Assembly: GCA_029261575.1 (NCBI GenBank)
Contig: JAJDBD010000020.1
Location: 1 to 44,851, forward strand
Length of the DNA stretch: 44,851 nt
Source: Nitrospinaceae bacterium
Lineage (GTDB): Bacteria; Nitrospinota; Nitrospinia; Nitrospinales; JACRGP01
Direction of reading: 5' to 3'
Under the pieces are notes generated by a model, which saw only the letters and a program-made list of their open reading frames with translations, searched no databases and was not told the DNA's origin. The position numbers and the translations under genes were made by a program. Shown one piece after another: positions 6,892 to 15,396 of the stretch; within the stretch, counting starts at the first letter, position 1; every line of letters starts with the position of its first letter.

Positions 6892-8178
6892 ATGGAACAA
6901 AAATCCTTTTTACAAAATTTGATGGCGACCGTGCCGAAATTTTTGCCCGTGGCGGCGGTGGTCTGGCTCATCGTGAAATGGTTCGGCCTTCCTGTCACAA
7001 TTTGTTGGGGAATGGCGGGCATTGTCATCGTTTACGCCATACTCCTTTCCATCCCCTCGAAGAAATTTGAGGAACAATCTTTTGTAAAAAACGTCGGCTT
7101 CAAAACCCCCGTTGTTTTGGTTATTGGCGCCGGCGTCTGGTTTGGCGCCGAGTATTTTGGGTTTCCAATCTGGTGGAAGATTGAGTTCCTGGCCGCTACG
7201 TTTGTCGCGTTGCTGTTTTTCCTCACTTTGGATTTAAAACCCATGCAACCCGAAAAAAAGGCCGCAAACTGGGTGATTCGCCTTTTAGCAACCTACGCGT
7301 TGGCCTCGGGAATATTCATTGGCATTACCGACCAGCTTCCCCAATTTGATCCTGGAGTCGAAATTGCAAAGCTCGAAAAACCGCCGTTAAAACTTTCCGC
7401 CGCGGCGGGTCCGGAAGTCATCGCCGCCGGCAGACAGGTGTTCCAGGACAATAAATGTTTCAACTGCCACAAGGTGTTTTGGGAAGGCAACTCCGACCGT
7501 GGTCCGAATCTGGGATCCAAGCAAATCGGGCTTTATTCCGACGATTATATTAAGGAACAGATATTAGATCCGCGTGCCAATCAGTCTCCTGGTTTCGAAG
7601 ACAAAAAATCCAAGAAGGCCATGCCCACCTATTACGGCGACGACTTGAGCAAGGATGAAATCACCGCCCTGGTGGCTTATTTGCGGACTCTTCGCGATCC
7701 CACCCATATGCCGGTCGAGGGAAAGTTTGGCGCCCAGTGGACCTGGTGGGACGATAAAGACGCCATCGCCGAGGGCAAGGTGGTTTTTGAGGGCCTGGAA
7801 CCGGTCACCGAAGGCCTGAACTGTTCCGTTTGCCACGGCAAGGAGGGAATTCCCCTCATGCAAGGAGCTTTGGATTTCCGCAAGGAAGACAATATGGATA
7901 CGGACAAGATGCCGGACCACCTGGCTGGCGTCCCCATGAAGGATTGGCCGGATTCCCTCTGGTACAAACGGGTGACGCGAGGTATCGACGGCACTCCCAT
8001 GGGGCCTTGGGGAATGATTTTCCCGCACTTGTATTTGTGGAAGGCCGAGGCTTACGCAAGGACGTTCCACGATCCTTTGGACAAGCGAACGGAAAAACGT
8101 CCGGTGCCTCCGGTTCCAACCAAAGAGGAAATTGAAAAGTGGCAAGCCGACGAGCTTTTCCTTGATCCGCTCTTGTAA
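6892..8178 (+). CDS. Membrane-anchored diheme cytochrome c, partner of the bd-like protein
   Basis: A 428-residue protein with about five hydrophobic helices in the first 146 residues, followed by two cytochrome c domains. Heme sites are C189-x-x-C192-H193 (KCFNCHKVF) and C311-x-x-C314-H315 (NCSVCHGKE). Likely distal methionines are M244 (KAMPTYYG) and M370 (TPMGPWG). A good ribosome site (aggag, 6879-6883) precedes the ATG. It directly follows the bd-like gene and ends before a strong terminator, so the two form a bicistronic unit. The expected role is electron transfer between a periplasmic carrier and the hemes of the bd-like subunit. The multi-helix N-terminus could stand in for CydB structurally; that is inference. 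Confidence 0.85.
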   Translation: MEQKSFLQNLMATVPKFLPVAAVVWLIVKWFGLPVTICWGMAGIVIVYAILLSIPSKKFEEQSFVKNVGFKTPVVLVIGAGVWFGAEYFGFPIWWKIEFLAATFVALLFFLTLDLKPMQPEKKAANWVIRLLATYALASGIFIGITDQLPQFDPGVEIAKLEKPPLKLSAAAGPEVIAAGRQVFQDNKCFNCHKVFWEGNSDRGPNLGSKQIGLYSDDYIKEQILDPRANQSPGFEDKKSKKAMPTYYGDDLSKDEITALVAYLRTLRDPTHMPVEGKFGAQWTWWDDKDAIAEGKVVFEGLEPVTEGLNCSVCHGKEGIPLMQGALDFRKEDNMDTDKMPDHLAGVPMKDWPDSLWYKRVTRGIDGTPMGPWGMIFPHLYLWKAEAYARTFHDPLDKRTEKRPVPPVPTKEEIEKWQADELFLDPLL

Positions 8179-8201
8179 ATCTTTTTAATTAAGAATTCAA
8201 A

Positions 8202-8232
8202 AACCGCTCTCTTCGGAGGGCGGTTTTTTTTT
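8202..8232 (+). terminator. Rho-independent terminator of the bd-like/diheme operon
   Basis: A 10-bp stem (8202-8211 with 8216-8225, one G-U pair) closes a cUUCGg tetraloop and is followed by an uninterrupted run of T to 8232. It lies 24 bases after the stop codon of the diheme cytochrome gene. Confidence 0.93.
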
Positions 8233-8317
8233 GCTTTGAGTTTCTTTTTAATCGCCAAATAATTTTCTGATACAATCAAAGGTCATAGCGTTCGCTAAAA
8301 TTGTACTGGAGGCCTTA

Positions 8318-8800
8318 ATGGCAATTGACATAGATAAATTAATCGACGATGGGCTGACTGAAAACGGCGAGGTTCTTCATTTGAAAGGCCTTTTTCTGGG
8401 GTTTCGAGGGATGATGAAACTGGCCCAAAATCCCAAGCTTAAAACCGTGAAGGTTTTAAATATTTCCGAAAACCAGTGCGGCGACGAAGGCTCCGAGGCT
8501 TTGGCGGAATCTTCTTACCTGCAGAATCTGGAAAATCTGGTATTGAACCATAACGACATTGGCGACGAAGGCGCCGTGGCCATAGCCAATTCCACCAATT
8601 TTCCGAACCTGAAAAAGGTATCCATGTTTGGAAACATTATCGGGGACCGGGGAGCGAGGGCTTTTGCCGAATCGCCGGAAAGCAAAAAATACGAAAAACT
8701 CGATTTGTATAAAAATCAAATCGGCGACGAAGGTTATAAATTATTGACCGAATCAAAATATCTGAAAAACTGCGAGGAGTTGGAAATCTACCGAGAATAA
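8318..8800 (+). CDS. Small leucine-rich-repeat protein, ribonuclease-inhibitor type
   Basis: This 160-residue protein is made almost wholly of about 4-5 LRRs of 28-30 residues with the pattern L-x-x-L-x-L-x-x-N-x-I-G-D-E-G (LENLVLNHNDIGDEGA; EKLDLYKNQIGDEGYK). There is no signal peptide or other domain, so it is probably a cytoplasmic protein-binding scaffold. A ribosome site (ggagg) lies 7-8 bases before the ATG. It stands alone between a terminator and the convergent bolA gene. Its partner is unknown. Confidence 0.8.
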   Translation: MAIDIDKLIDDGLTENGEVLHLKGLFLGFRGMMKLAQNPKLKTVKVLNISENQCGDEGSEALAESSYLQNLENLVLNHNDIGDEGAVAIANSTNFPNLKKVSMFGNIIGDRGARAFAESPESKKYEKLDLYKNQIGDEGYKLLTESKYLKNCEELEIYRE

Positions 8801-8813
8801 ACGAAACGCGTTT

Positions 8814-9098
8814 TTATTGCATCTCCTCCCATTGTTTTGGATCGTACGCTTTAATTTGCAGAGCGTGAATCATTTTGGGAGAACCGTTTATATGCTCGTC
8901 CAGCGCCTGGTACACCATCCGGTTCCTGTCCAGCAAATTTATCCCCTCAAAACTGGGAGAAGCCACGGTGAGGTGGTAATGCCCGCCTCCGCCTGCGGCT
9001 TTATGTCCGCGGTGCAAATGGCTTTCATCAATAATTTTCACCTGGGTGGCCTGGAGTTTTTCCCGCATTATCCGATCAATTTCCTGAACTTCATCCAT
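8814..9098 (-). CDS. BolA family protein
   Basis: A 94-residue protein of the BolA fold. BolA proteins bind monothiol glutaredoxins and [2Fe-2S] clusters and act in iron-sulfur handling and stress regulation. Visible features are the conserved I-I-D-E-S-H-x-H-x-G-H region (IIDESHLHRGHKAAGGG), then GHYHLTVASPSFEG, R-N-R-M-V-Y and HALQIKAYDP. I set the start at Met 9098, because aagggg stands just upstream; an upstream in-frame ATG at 9131 lacks a ribosome site. It is followed on the opposite strand by the convergent LRR gene. Confidence 0.9.
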   Translation of the reverse strand: MDEVQEIDRIMREKLQATQVKIIDESHLHRGHKAAGGGGHYHLTVASPSFEGINLLDRNRMVYQALDEHINGSPKMIHALQIKAYDPKQWEEMQ

Positions 9099-9143
9099 AG
9101 TTTTCCCCTTAATTATAAATTTTGAATACAAAGAGAACCTGTC

Positions 9144-9353
9144 TTATTTTTCCGAGCGCAATCCCATTCCCGGCAGGTTGTTAAAATCATCCACCATTTT
9201 GCCGTATCGGGAATGAGCGTCGTTTGCCTCTTCATCAACCAGGCGGTTCCCGCATTTGGCGCAAACGGGTATTTTTTCCGCCGCGTAGCTTTTAACCCGG
9301 TTTTTGACGCCGCACCCGGAACAGGTTACTATGATAAAAGGTTTGCTGGACAT
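9144..9353 (-). CDS. Small zinc-ribbon protein, like the N-terminal domain of thioredoxin 2
   Basis: A 69-residue protein with two CxxC knuckles (VTCSGCGVKNRV and PVCAKCGNRL) about 17 residues apart. The pattern, including K-N-R-V and the second knuckle's C-x-x-C-G, is that of the zinc-binding extension at the front of TrxC-type thioredoxins. Here the thioredoxin domain is missing and a short hydrophilic tail follows (SRYGKMVDDFNNLPGMG). It lies upstream of bolA on the same strand with a 45-base gap, so they may be co-transcribed. Function unknown. Confidence 0.7.
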   Translation of the reverse strand: MSSKPFIIVTCSGCGVKNRVKSYAAEKIPVCAKCGNRLVDEEANDAHSRYGKMVDDFNNLPGMGLRSEK

Positions 9354-9379
9354 ATGTTTTTGGCCCTTGGAATGCGGTT

Positions 9380-9658
9380 ATGATTCAATTTAAAATCATC
9401 GACGGGCAAATAAAAATGCCTCTGAAGAGCAAAATAATTCTGGGGATATTTCTCGCCCTCGGCGTCCTGTTTCTCTTCTTGTTTGGCTTGGCCTTTTTAG
9501 TTTTTGCCCTGGTCGCCGGAGCGGCGTTATTTATATTGAACCTGTTCCAAGGGAAAAACAAATCAAGTTTCGCGGAAGACGACTCGATAGAAATCCGAAC
9601 CTACTCCCCTCCTCGCCCCAAATCCCGACCAAAAGACGACGACATAATCGACGTTTAA
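9380..9658 (+). CDS. Small membrane protein of unknown function
   Basis: A 92-residue protein with one long, very hydrophobic segment (about residues 17-53, phenylalanine/leucine-rich) that could form one or two helices, then a charged tail with prolines and a run of aspartates near the end (PRPKSRPKDDDIIDV). The first Met (9380) is used; an internal Met at 9416 would remove a short soluble lead. It is convergent with lpdA (5 bases between stops) and divergent from the zinc-ribbon gene. No family recognised. Confidence 0.6.
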   Translation: MIQFKIIDGQIKMPLKSKIILGIFLALGVLFLFLFGLAFLVFALVAGAALFILNLFQGKNKSSFAEDDSIEIRTYSPPRPKSRPKDDDIIDV

Positions 9659-9663
9659 CGTAA

Positions 9664-11055
9664 TCACCTTCTTTTGTAAATATGCGGGTTGGTTTTTAAA
9701 TGTGCCTGCGCCGCTTCCATCAGCGTTTCCGAAAGCGTCGGGTGCGGAGCAATAGAGTCGGCCAAGTCTTTTGCCGTCAGCCCCTGATCCACCGCAAGAA
9801 CTCCCTGGGCGATCAGTTCCCCGGCGCCCGTCCCAACTATTCCAACGCCAAGAATTTTATCGCTTTCAGGATCCAACACGAGTTTAGTCAATCCATCCGT
9901 TCGCCCAAGCGTGGCCGCCCGGCCCGACGCGCTCCAGGGAAACTTTACCGCGACAATTTTACGTCCCGTTGCCCCAGCTTCCGTTTCACTCATGCCGCAC
10001 CAGGCAACCTCCGGGTCGGTGAACACCACGGCGGGAACGGTTCGCGAACGGTCTGCCGGTTTTCCCAATAAGCCTTGAATAGCCGACCGGGCCTCGTGCG
10101 ACGCTTTATGCGCCAGCATGGCGCCTCCCGTAAGGTCTCCAATGGCCAGAATGGAGGGGTCGGCGGTTTTTTGTCGGTCGTCGACTTTAACAAACCCGCG
10201 CTCGTCGGTTTCCACCTGGGTGTTTTCCAATCCTAAATCTTCGCTGTTCGGTTTTCTGCCCACTGCAACCAATACCCGGTCGAATTTTTGAGTCGACGCC
10301 TCAACGGCGCCCTCGAAAACGACTTCCAATTCGTCTCCCACTTTGGAAATAGAGGCCACTTTAGTATTCGTATACACGCCTTGAAAATCATTTTTAATCC
10401 GGCTCAAAACCGGTCGCGCCAAATCCCGGTCCACTCCCGGCAAAATACCCTCCGTCATCTCAACCAACGCGACCCCGCTACCCAGCGCCGAATAAACCGT
10501 TCCCATTTCCAGACCGATGTATCCTCCGCCCACGATCAGTAATTTTTTCGGAATGGCGTCCAGGCGCAAGGCCGAAGTGGAATCCATCAGAAGGTTTCCA
10601 TTCAGGGCGACCCAATCGTGAGGGATGATGGGGCGCGACCCAGAGGCCAAAATGGCGACGTCAAAGTCCACCGTTTGGTCGCCAACTTCAACGCAGTTGG
10701 AGTTTATAAACCGCGCCCTGCCCTGCATGCGAGAGATTTTTCTTTGCCTGGACAACATATCCAATCCTTTGCCCATCGACCCCGTAACATTATCCCTCCA
10801 GTTCCGCAGGGCGGAAAGATCAATTCGAGGCTCGCCAAAATCCAGTCCCCAGGATTTGGCATCCCGCGTTTCCCTGATTAATTTTGCAAGGTGCAACAGG
10901 GTCTTGGAAGGAATACAGCCGTGGTGCAAACAAACGCCGCCGGGATTCTTTTCATCGTCCACCAAAGTGACCCTCATCCCGGAATCGGCGGCTAAAAAAG
11001 CCGCGGCATACCCGCCGGGTCCCGCGCCCACAACTAATAAATGTTTTTGGCTCAT
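9664..11055 (-). CDS. lpdA: Dihydrolipoyl dehydrogenase (E3)
   Basis: A flavoprotein disulfide reductase of 463 residues that reoxidises dihydrolipoamide in 2-oxoacid dehydrogenase or glycine-cleavage complexes using NAD+. Motifs: the FAD-binding GAGPGG (10-15), the redox disulfide C42/C47 in GGVCLHHGCIPSK, a second dinucleotide motif VGGGYIGLEMG, the FAD-binding AIGDLTGGAMLAHKA, and the C-terminal HPTLSETL that provides the active-site His/Glu pair. No E1 or E2 gene is nearby. An unknown gene sits 16 bases upstream on the same strand, so the two may be one unit. Confidence 0.93.
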   Translation of the reverse strand: MSQKHLLVVGAGPGGYAAAFLAADSGMRVTLVDDEKNPGGVCLHHGCIPSKTLLHLAKLIRETRDAKSWGLDFGEPRIDLSALRNWRDNVTGSMGKGLDMLSRQRKISRMQGRARFINSNCVEVGDQTVDFDVAILASGSRPIIPHDWVALNGNLLMDSTSALRLDAIPKKLLIVGGGYIGLEMGTVYSALGSGVALVEMTEGILPGVDRDLARPVLSRIKNDFQGVYTNTKVASISKVGDELEVVFEGAVEASTQKFDRVLVAVGRKPNSEDLGLENTQVETDERGFVKVDDRQKTADPSILAIGDLTGGAMLAHKASHEARSAIQGLLGKPADRSRTVPAVVFTDPEVAWCGMSETEAGATGRKIVAVKFPWSASGRAATLGRTDGLTKLVLDPESDKILGVGIVGTGAGELIAQGVLAVDQGLTAKDLADSIAPHPTLSETLMEAAQAHLKTNPHIYKRR

Positions 11056-11071
11056 GAGGATTTTAAAGTGA

Positions 11072-11689
11072 TTATTTGTGTCTTCGGCGGCTCAACTGAA
11101 CCCACTTTTGGGGTTGAACCTTTTGGCGGGTCTTGGCGATCACATAATTAAATAAAATTTGCGCGTCTTCCCTGGTAACGGACGGACCTAACACCTGTTC
11201 AAAAAACTGTTTCTCTTGATCCAGAAACGATTCCATCTGACGTTCTACTTTTTTTACGATTTGCAGATTGCTCAAATCGTGCGCCGGAGGCCGGGTTCTC
11301 AAAGACTCCCCGGCGGCATGCGGCCTTGGCGGCGAAGCAAATCCAGGTCTGGACCGGGAAGGCGCCGGAGACTTTTTAACCTCGCCTTCAGAGCCGATTA
11401 AAAAATGTTTGAGCGCCAAACCCTTTTCCGCTTTACCCGCCTGCAGAAGTTTCTTCCCAATGTCCCTGGATATTTCAGAAGAAGGTTTTGAAAGATCGAT
11501 CCCTGGAACGGACCAAAGTCCATTCTCCAATTCAACGCAAAAACCCAGGTCCGCGAGGTAGAGCCAAAGGGCCTCCATCAATTTCTCGTTAAGATCGTCG
11601 TAAAAAACGCCGTTGTGACAATGCGAAAACCAGTTTTCACGACTGGCGGAATTTTTGGATGGATCTGAATCCTGGGGGAATTTTTGCAT
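11072..11689 (-). CDS. Hypothetical protein with proline/arginine-rich linker
   Basis: I do not recognise this 205-residue protein. The first part (about 25-95) looks folded (F-Y-D-D-L-N-E-K-L-M-E-A-L-W-L-Y-L-A-D-L-G). A low-complexity Pro/Arg/Ser linker (about 105-140) follows, then a helical C-terminal part (about 143-205) that ends in a basic run. No signal peptide or membrane segment is seen. It lies just upstream of lpdA on the same strand and downstream of the MOSC gene. Base composition matches its neighbours and the frame is uninterrupted, so it is a real gene; function unknown. Confidence 0.6.
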   Translation of the reverse strand: MQKFPQDSDPSKNSASRENWFSHCHNGVFYDDLNEKLMEALWLYLADLGFCVELENGLWSVPGIDLSKPSSEISRDIGKKLLQAGKAEKGLALKHFLIGSEGEVKKSPAPSRSRPGFASPPRPHAAGESLRTRPPAHDLSNLQIVKKVERQMESFLDQEKQFFEQVLGPSVTREDAQILFNYVIAKTRQKVQPQKWVQLSRRRHK

Positions 11690-11713
11690 CGTAAATTAAA
11701 GCGTAAATAATTC

Positions 11714-12376
11714 TTAAGTTATCCCGGCCTTTTCGAGCTTTTTTTGAAAACACATTCGCCAATCGTTTGAAAGCGGCGGGTATTGGATTATTTTTCGCAT
11801 CATATCCCAATCTTTCGTTTTATCGCCGTGCATTAATTGGTTGGCTGTTTCCACTGAAAAATTTTCATTACCCTTTTCCAACAATTCAAGTTTCCCGCCG
11901 GGTTCCGCCCAACCGGGCTGAATGACTCGAAAATACGAACCGGAATATCCTTTGGTTTGCATTTTACAGGCCATCTCCTTGAGGCCGAAAATTTTGTTCA
12001 ATTTGGAACAGGGTTGCCTGGGCTGGGTGCATTGAATTTTTGCGGAACCCAAACCATAGACGTCGCCAATATGTATCGATTTTTCGTCGAGCACAGAAAT
12101 TGAAAGGTTTTCGCCGAACGCTCCAAACCCAAGTTTGCGGGACAACTCGCTTTCCCAAAAAGGATAATGCGCGGTGAAATAGCCGCACACGGCCTTGTCT
12201 CTCCCGCCATGGATGCGGGTTTCCTGACAGCCGTCGCCCTGAAAACCGTCGGCGTCCAAATAATTTTTTTCGCAAACAGGGGTTTTAATGATCCCGGAGG
12301 ACATGCTCTTGCCGTTTTCCAATTCAATCTTGCGCGGCAGGCCGACATTGATGGACAAAACAAGAGGCGCGGCCAT
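11714..12376 (-). CDS. MOSC domain protein (YiiM-like)
   Basis: A 220-residue MOSC-domain protein; this family binds molybdenum cofactor through a conserved cysteine and includes enzymes that reduce N-hydroxylated compounds. Motifs: S-I-N-V-G-L-P at the start, ETRIHGGRDKAVCGY, FGAFGENLS, and the cysteine-bearing CTQPRQPCSKLNKIFG. The C-terminal helical tail matches the YiiM type. The ATG at 12376 is one base after the TGA of the GGDEF gene upstream, so translation is probably coupled; a longer frame reading back to 12493 overlaps that gene and is rejected. The substrate is not known. Confidence 0.85.
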   Translation of the reverse strand: MAAPLVLSINVGLPRKIELENGKSMSSGIIKTPVCEKNYLDADGFQGDGCQETRIHGGRDKAVCGYFTAHYPFWESELSRKLGFGAFGENLSISVLDEKSIHIGDVYGLGSAKIQCTQPRQPCSKLNKIFGLKEMACKMQTKGYSGSYFRVIQPGWAEPGGKLELLEKGNENFSVETANQLMHGDKTKDWDMMRKIIQYPPLSNDWRMCFQKKLEKAGIT

Positions 12377-12377
12377 T

Positions 12378-14336
12378 TCAGGCGTCCGATTTTTCCAGGT
12401 TGGACGCCAGACAATAATTGTTTCGCCCCTTTTCCTTGGCCTGATACATGGCCAGGTCGGCGCTCTTGATGAGGGATTTCGGATCGCCGCCATCGTCCGG
12501 GTAAATAGCGATTCCCATACTGAGGGTAATATTCAATTTGAGTTTGCCGACCTCGAAAGGTTCGGACATTACTTTTTTAAGCTTCTCCGCTAATCGATAG
12601 GAATCTTGAAAGTTTTTGATCTGCGGCTGTAATAGAATAAATTCGTCGCCGCCGAGACGCGCCAGCGTATCGGCGTCCCGCAGGCAACCCTTCAGGCGCC
12701 GGGAAGCTTCCACTAATACCTGGTCGCCCACCGCATGGCCGTGAAGATCGTTAATTACCTTGAATCGATCGAAGTCCAAAAACAAAACGGCCAGTTTCCC
12801 CTTGTTCCTTTCCGCGTTGGCAATGGCGAGCGAAATCCGGTCGTTGAGCAATACCCTGTTTGGCAAGCTGGTGAGCGAATCGTAATAGGCCATGTTCTTA
12901 ATCGTATCTTCCGCTCGTTTACGTTCCATTTCGGCGCCCGCCCTGCCGGCAAATATTTTTAAGATGTCCTGCGTCCTTTGTTTATCCAGCAACGGTTTTT
13001 CGTCCATGACCGCAAGGTGGCCGAGGATTTTCATGGAGGAATCAAAGAATGGAACGGCGGAATAACTTTCGGCCTTGCGCTCCACGATAAACTCGGAATT
13101 TGGAAAAAATTCGCTAACCTTTTCGGGATAATAACAAAGCATTCCGGCCATCACTTCTTCGCAAGGATCGCCTAAGTTTGAAAATTGGCGGCAGGCGGAA
13201 AAACGATCCCCTTCCCACCCGGCAATCACGCGGCAAAACGAAGGATCGTATTCCAGATATTCCACAATGAAGGAGTATTTTACCGGGAAGGCGGTGGCCA
13301 GATGGTACACCAGAGATTTAAAAAATTCGTCGCCGACCCTGGAGGAGGTGCCTTCAACGATGGACTGAAACGACCGACGGTCCAAATGTTCCTTTATTTT
13401 TCCGCCGAAATTGGCGGCGCAGGCTTTCAGGGTGGATATTTCCATCGAACTCCAGTCCCTTTGGGACTGATAATTAAAAAACCCGATAGCGCCCCAGTAA
13501 ACCGCGTCGATAATAATCGGGAATAATAACAATGAACGGACGCCCGCATTTTTTACCTTCTCGCCGGACGCCGCCGCCAACTCCTCGACATTACAGCTGA
13601 CGGCGTTGCCGCGCGACAAGGCGTCGTACCAATCGGGATTTCCAAGTTCGCTGTATAAACATTTACGAAACTCATCGGACCCTTTAATTCTCCCGTTTTT
13701 GATCCAGGAGTAGTTATTGATCAACCCTTTTTTCTGTGAACCGGGGAGAAGGTGGTGTTGGAAAATACAAACCCTGTCCATTTCCAAGGTGCGCCCCAGG
13801 ATTGCCAACGCCTCGTTGACGGCCGCAAAATGCTCGTGGAGCGTCAACAACTTGTTGGAGGCTTCCGCCACTCCCTGCAGAATTTTTTCCTGATGGCGCA
13901 GAGTGGACTCGACCTTCAATCGCTGTCCTTCTTCTTCGAATAATTTGATCCCATGCCTGATGGACTGCCTCAATATATCGACTGAAAGTTTGACCTTGCT
14001 CAGGTAATCTGTAGCGCCGGATTTCATGGCCTCAACGGCAACCTCCTGGTCGCCCTGTCCGGTAAGGACAATAACCGGCAGTGAAATTTCATTTTTCAAC
14101 AGGTGCCGAAGAATATCCAGGCCGTTATCTCTTCCCAACCTGAAGTCCAACAGAAGAATATCGTAGTCCTCAATGTTGAGTTTGGAAACGATTCCATCCA
14201 GGGAATCGACGACGTCGATATTCAATTCGGGAGAATCGATCCCATCCCGGATCAGTTCCTTGATTAGAAGGACGTCGTCTTCATCGTCTTCGGCCAATAA
14301 AATATTCAGTTTTTTATCGAAAAATTCCATAGTCAT
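12378..14336 (-). CDS. Response regulator with two GAF-like domains and an active GGDEF diguanylate cyclase
   Basis: A 652-residue signalling protein. The receiver domain (about 8-130) has the acidic pair E16/D17-D18 (LLAEDDEDD), the phospho-acceptor D64 (LLLDFRLG) and K114-type lysine (YLSKVKL). Two GAF-like domains follow (about 150-310 and 325-470). The GGDEF domain starts at about 490, with active site GGDEF at 562-566 and the product-inhibition site RxxD (RDAD) exactly five residues before it. It should make cyclic di-GMP when phosphorylated. There is no EAL domain and no histidine kinase gene nearby. The stop overlaps closely with the MOSC start. Start Met1 or Met3 is undecided. Confidence 0.92.
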   Translation of the reverse strand: MTMEFFDKKLNILLAEDDEDDVLLIKELIRDGIDSPELNIDVVDSLDGIVSKLNIEDYDILLLDFRLGRDNGLDILRHLLKNEISLPVIVLTGQGDQEVAVEAMKSGATDYLSKVKLSVDILRQSIRHGIKLFEEEGQRLKVESTLRHQEKILQGVAEASNKLLTLHEHFAAVNEALAILGRTLEMDRVCIFQHHLLPGSQKKGLINNYSWIKNGRIKGSDEFRKCLYSELGNPDWYDALSRGNAVSCNVEELAAASGEKVKNAGVRSLLLFPIIIDAVYWGAIGFFNYQSQRDWSSMEISTLKACAANFGGKIKEHLDRRSFQSIVEGTSSRVGDEFFKSLVYHLATAFPVKYSFIVEYLEYDPSFCRVIAGWEGDRFSACRQFSNLGDPCEEVMAGMLCYYPEKVSEFFPNSEFIVERKAESYSAVPFFDSSMKILGHLAVMDEKPLLDKQRTQDILKIFAGRAGAEMERKRAEDTIKNMAYYDSLTSLPNRVLLNDRISLAIANAERNKGKLAVLFLDFDRFKVINDLHGHAVGDQVLVEASRRLKGCLRDADTLARLGGDEFILLQPQIKNFQDSYRLAEKLKKVMSEPFEVGKLKLNITLSMGIAIYPDDGGDPKSLIKSADLAMYQAKEKGRNNYCLASNLEKSDA

Positions 14337-14420
14337 TTAGGGGGCAAAATCAAGCGGGCAACCGCTCGGCGCCGAATTCCATAAGCGCCAAATTGATTTT
14401 CCGGCAAACTGATTTGGACG

Positions 14421-15395
14421 TCAAGGAAGCCAGACATACATAAAGTACGGTCCTTCATCGGCTGGAAACAAATTTTCCTGCAGGTTCAAAATATTCAGCG
14501 CCGGCTGCTGTGGAATATTGGAGTAGATATTCGATTTTCGCCGACCGGGACGGTAATACGAAACCACCTTGATTTCGCCGCCGAGATCGGTTTCAATCAT
14601 TTTTTGAACCTCGTCCAAATAAGCGATCCCATCCACCAATTTATTTTCCATGGCCTGCTCCGCCGTTAGAATCCTGCCGTCCGCAAATTTCTGAACGTCC
14701 GCAACCTCCAGTCCATCCCGGTTCTCTGCAATTATATTAACAAAACGCTCGTGAAACGAATCGATGGCTTCCTGAAACAACTTTCTTTCTAATTCTGTAA
14801 AGGGCCGCCAGGGAGACCAAAAATCCTTTTTATCGCCGGATTTGACGACCTCAAAGTCGACGCCAATTTTCTCCAACAGCCCCGTCATGTCGACTTTCAC
14901 GGCGATGACGCCCACGCTTCCCACCAGGGACGTTGGATGCGCGATGATTTGATCGCCGGCCATTGCGATATAGTAGGCGCCGGAAGCGGCCAAATCCATG
15001 ATAGAAACGTAAATTTTTAAACGTTTTTTTTCCTTAAATTTTAACAGCTCGTGATAAACCACGTCGCTCGCAGTAACCGTTCCACCCGGACTGTTGACGC
15101 GCAACCAGACGGCCTTGATAGAGGGATCCTGCTCGGCCTTTGCCAGCGTCTCCCGAACGCTTTCAACAAAACCGGGGGAGGAGCCGCCCAACAAGGACTT
15201 TTTATCGCGATTGGATATCATTCCCTCGATAGGGATCAGCAAAACCTTATTCTCCCCTTCCCCGGAAACAACGGTCTCCTTAAAGGGCATGGAGCTTGAC
15301 CCCAGATTAAAATTAAACGTGCACGCCTCCAAAAGCGCGCATAGGATAACGACCGCGCCCAGATTAAATAAATGGAACCGGTTTCGGCGGGTCAT
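14421..15395 (-). CDS. sppA: Signal peptide peptidase SppA, probable lipoprotein form
   Basis: A 324-residue membrane serine protease that degrades leftover signal peptides. The catalytic serine is in LAASGAYYIAMAGD, and the lysine partner lies 52 residues on in SGDKKDFWSP, the spacing known for the short 36-kDa SppA type. The oxyanion-region NSPGGTVTASD is also present. The N-terminus is a hydrophobic segment ending ALLEAC, which resembles a lipobox, so the protein may be a lipoprotein. I set the start at 15395, one base after the TAA of the upstream gene; an upstream Met at 15425 would overlap it. The gene is therefore coupled to the unknown 305-residue protein. Confidence 0.92.
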   Translation of the reverse strand: MTRRNRFHLFNLGAVVILCALLEACTFNFNLGSSSMPFKETVVSGEGENKVLLIPIEGMISNRDKKSLLGGSSPGFVESVRETLAKAEQDPSIKAVWLRVNSPGGTVTASDVVYHELLKFKEKKRLKIYVSIMDLAASGAYYIAMAGDQIIAHPTSLVGSVGVIAVKVDMTGLLEKIGVDFEVVKSGDKKDFWSPWRPFTELERKLFQEAIDSFHERFVNIIAENRDGLEVADVQKFADGRILTAEQAMENKLVDGIAYLDEVQKMIETDLGGEIKVVSYYRPGRRKSNIYSNIPQQPALNILNLQENLFPADEGPYFMYVWLP

Positions 15396-15396
15396 A

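Noticed and set aside
12377-12493. A 39-residue N-terminal extension of the MOSC protein
   Set aside because: It reads through the end of the GGDEF gene in another frame; the family start is at 12376.
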